Shown here one piece after another: positions 4,785 through 6,033 of a DNA stretch of 6,033 bases. The position numbers and the translations under genes were made by a program. Every line of letters begins with the position of its first letter. Within the stretch, counting starts at the first letter, position 1. The DNA is from Bacteroidales bacterium (GTDB lineage: Bacteria; Bacteroidota; Bacteroidia; Bacteroidales; WCHB1-69). The stretch spans positions 1-6,033 of the forward strand of contig JAISRU010000295.1 in NCBI GenBank assembly GCA_031273515.1, written 5' to 3'. The notes below the pieces were generated by a model. It ran no database searches. It was not told where the DNA came from and worked only from the letters and a program-made list of their open reading frames with translations.

Positions 4785-5483
4785 ATGAAAAATGTAGTAG
4801 TATTAACAGGAGCAGGCATTAGTGCAGAAAGCGGTATCAGCACATTCAGGGATACGGGCGGATTGTGGGAACAATACGATATTCGAGAAGTGGCAACATA
4901 CGAAGGATGGCTGAAAAACAAAGAATTAGTTACCGATTTCTATAACCAGCGTCGAAAACAGTTGTTGGAGGTTGAACCCAATTACGGACATATTGGTCTG
5001 GCAGAGTTAGAAAAACAATTTAAGGTATTTGTCATAACACAAAATGTGGATAATCTGCACGAACGGGCAGGAAGCAGTTTTGTCATGCATCTGCATGGTG
5101 AATTGACAAAAGTCCGTTCGGAAAAATATGAACAGTTGATTTACGAACTCACGCCCGACAAATACGAGGTGAAAATCGGAGATGTATGTGAAAAAGGCTA
5201 TCAGTTGCGTCCGCATATTGTCTGGTTTGGAGAAGCCGTTCCCATGATTGAACAAGCTATTGAAATCACACAAAAAGCGGATATTCTGGTTGTAATCGGA
5301 ACGTCTTTGAATGTATATCCGGCAGCAGCTTTGGTCGATTTTATCAATCAGGGAACTCCCGTTTATTTAATTGATCCCAATGAGGTGTCGATAAACCGGA
5401 AAAATGTGCATGTCATTAAAAAAAACGCATCGGAAGGCGTCAAGATTTTAACAGATATATTGCTAAAAGAATACATACAGTGA
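4785..5483 (+). CDS. cobB: NAD-dependent protein deacylase, sirtuin (CobB, class III type)
   Basis: A 232-residue cytoplasmic sirtuin of the short bacterial CobB type. It uses NAD to remove acyl groups from lysines, giving nicotinamide and O-acyl-ADP-ribose. Visible motifs are the NAD loop GAGISAESGIS (9-19), FRDTGGLWE (21-29), TQNVDNLH (85-92), catalytic His104 in HLHGE, RPHIVWFGE (142-150), the GTSLNVYPA segment (172-180) and the late LIDPNE (195-200). Tyr53 and Arg56 (FYNQRRKQL) match the pair that in class III sirtuins such as E. coli CobB and SIRT5 binds succinyl or malonyl groups, so desuccinylation is possible besides deacetylation. The four zinc-binding cysteines are missing: Cys135 is the only cysteine in the whole protein, and the segment between HGE and RPHIVWFGE keeps normal length. 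The ATG at 4785 is set by the immediately following VVVLTGAG strand, with a weak AGGA upstream. It follows the palindrome array; any promoter would lie in or next to that array. Confidence 0.95.
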   Translation: MKNVVVLTGAGISAESGISTFRDTGGLWEQYDIREVATYEGWLKNKELVTDFYNQRRKQLLEVEPNYGHIGLAELEKQFKVFVITQNVDNLHERAGSSFVMHLHGELTKVRSEKYEQLIYELTPDKYEVKIGDVCEKGYQLRPHIVWFGEAVPMIEQAIEITQKADILVVIGTSLNVYPAAALVDFINQGTPVYLIDPNEVSINRKNVHVIKKNASEGVKILTDILLKEYIQ

Positions 5484-5583
5484 TGCTTTCGGTTTTCAAT
5501 CTGTTAGTTATGGGTAATCATTGTCTGCGCTCTCGAAAGAATTGTATGTTGAAAATCTGCAACCAATGGTTGGAAAAATTAGA

Positions 5584-6033
5584 ATGGAAGCTATAAGAAA
5601 ACACAACACTGCGCCTGAGAGTTCTATGATTACCGTCGGTTTCGGAAAGGTAGATTACTGTGATGTATATCGAATCACCAAGTCAACGAACGAAAGTCCC
5701 GAACAAATTGCCGTCCTTCTGTTCGACGTACCAAAATGGGTCGAATGCTTGATGAGTTTACGTAATTGGATAGTCCGACCTTTCGGGTTGAAAACAAAGA
5801 CGGAAAACAACTCGACTGCTATCTTTCCTGTAATCGACCGCAACGACAATGAAATGCTCATGGGAATGAATGATAAACATTTGAATTTCAGACTTTCTAT
5901 ATTAATAGACAGAGAAAAATCGTTTATTTACGTAACAACTGTTGTACATTGCAACAACATTTGGGGTAAAATGTATTTTCTGCTCATCAAGCCATTTCAT
6001 AAAATAATCGTACATGCGATGATAAAAAGGCAA
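5584..6033 (+). CDS. DUF2867-family protein, cut by window end
   Basis: An open frame of at least 150 codons without a stop before the window ends. The sequence fits the DUF2867 family: an early DYCDVYRI (the family's 'DyaDaFrv' strand), WIVRPFGLK, a central LNFRLSILI strand (often 'ldFrvsl'), YVTTVVHCNN, and the characteristic C-terminal WGKMYFLLIKPFHKIIVHAM. Since this last motif normally closes the family's proteins, the stop is probably only a few codons beyond the edge. The function of the family is unknown; it occurs alone or fused to short-chain dehydrogenase-like proteins. The ATG at 5584 is preferred because the family motif starts soon after; an in-frame ATG at 5566 and an open frame back to the TAA at 5515 are alternatives. 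It lies 100 bases after cobB on the same strand with no terminator between, so co-transcription is possible. Confidence 0.8.
   Translation, partial: MEAIRKHNTAPESSMITVGFGKVDYCDVYRITKSTNESPEQIAVLLFDVPKWVECLMSLRNWIVRPFGLKTKTENNSTAIFPVIDRNDNEMLMGMNDKHLNFRLSILIDREKSFIYVTTVVHCNNIWGKMYFLLIKPFHKIIVHAMIKRQ

Noticed and set aside
4480..4921. Minus-strand open frames rich in SSTAFTQKQY-like peptides
   Set aside because: They are translations of the 22-bp repeat array in rotating frames (22 is not a multiple of 3) and run into the antisense of cobB; no independent coding evidence.
5483..5596. 37-codon plus-strand frame whose ATG overlaps the cobB stop (TGATG)
   Set aside because: No recognisable composition, and its end overlaps the better supported DUF2867 gene in another frame; the overlap is probably chance.

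Overview
The window looks like chromosomal DNA of an anaerobic or microaerophilic member of the Bacteroidota, most likely Bacteroidales. The grounds are low-GC coding DNA, almost no Shine-Dalgarno sequences, a lipoprotein with a Bacteroidota-style Cys-Gln-Lys-Glu surface-export signal, a good match to the Bacteroidota -33/-7 promoter (ATTG, 19 bp, TACTTTTG), and closest remembered resemblance of the proteins to Bacteroidales and clostridial anaerobes. This placement is inference; no rRNA or other marker gene is present.

Layout. (1) Positions 44-587, minus strand: a small lipoprotein of unknown function with its own strong terminator. (2) Positions 588-1755: about 1.2 kb without an intact recognised gene. 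It holds several inverted repeats (including a perfect 16-bp palindrome), a membrane-protein reading frame on the minus strand split at a C6 homopolymer, and AT-rich DNA. It resembles the non-coding parts of Bacteroidales conjugative or mobilizable elements and is probably an element remnant. (3) Positions 1756-4477, plus strand: a promoter and a structured leader, then a flavin reductase, a rubredoxin, a terminator-like hairpin, a class A flavodiiron protein (fprA) and the RNA 2',3'-cyclic phosphodiesterase thpR. The fprA and thpR genes overlap by ATGA. (4) Positions 4478-4784: an intergenic region with five tandem 22-bp palindromic repeats. (5) Positions 4785-6033, plus strand: a cobB-type sirtuin that lacks the usual zinc cysteines, then a DUF2867-family protein cut by the window end.

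How the genes work together. The flavin reductase and rubredoxin correspond to the two halves of the fused 'high-molecular-weight rubredoxin' (Hrb) that passes NADH electrons to FprA in Moorella. With fprA directly downstream, the cassette can be read as a complete electron chain, NAD(P)H to flavoprotein to rubredoxin to diiron enzyme, that reduces O2 to water and/or NO to N2O in the cytoplasm. ThpR is translationally coupled to fprA, which is an unexpected partner. CobB and the DUF2867 protein have no obvious biochemical link to the cassette.

The items most worth a second look are the split Hrb-FprA cassette with an internal terminator, the mutually exclusive hairpins in its leader, the 22-bp palindrome array before cobB, and the zinc-cysteine-less sirtuin.
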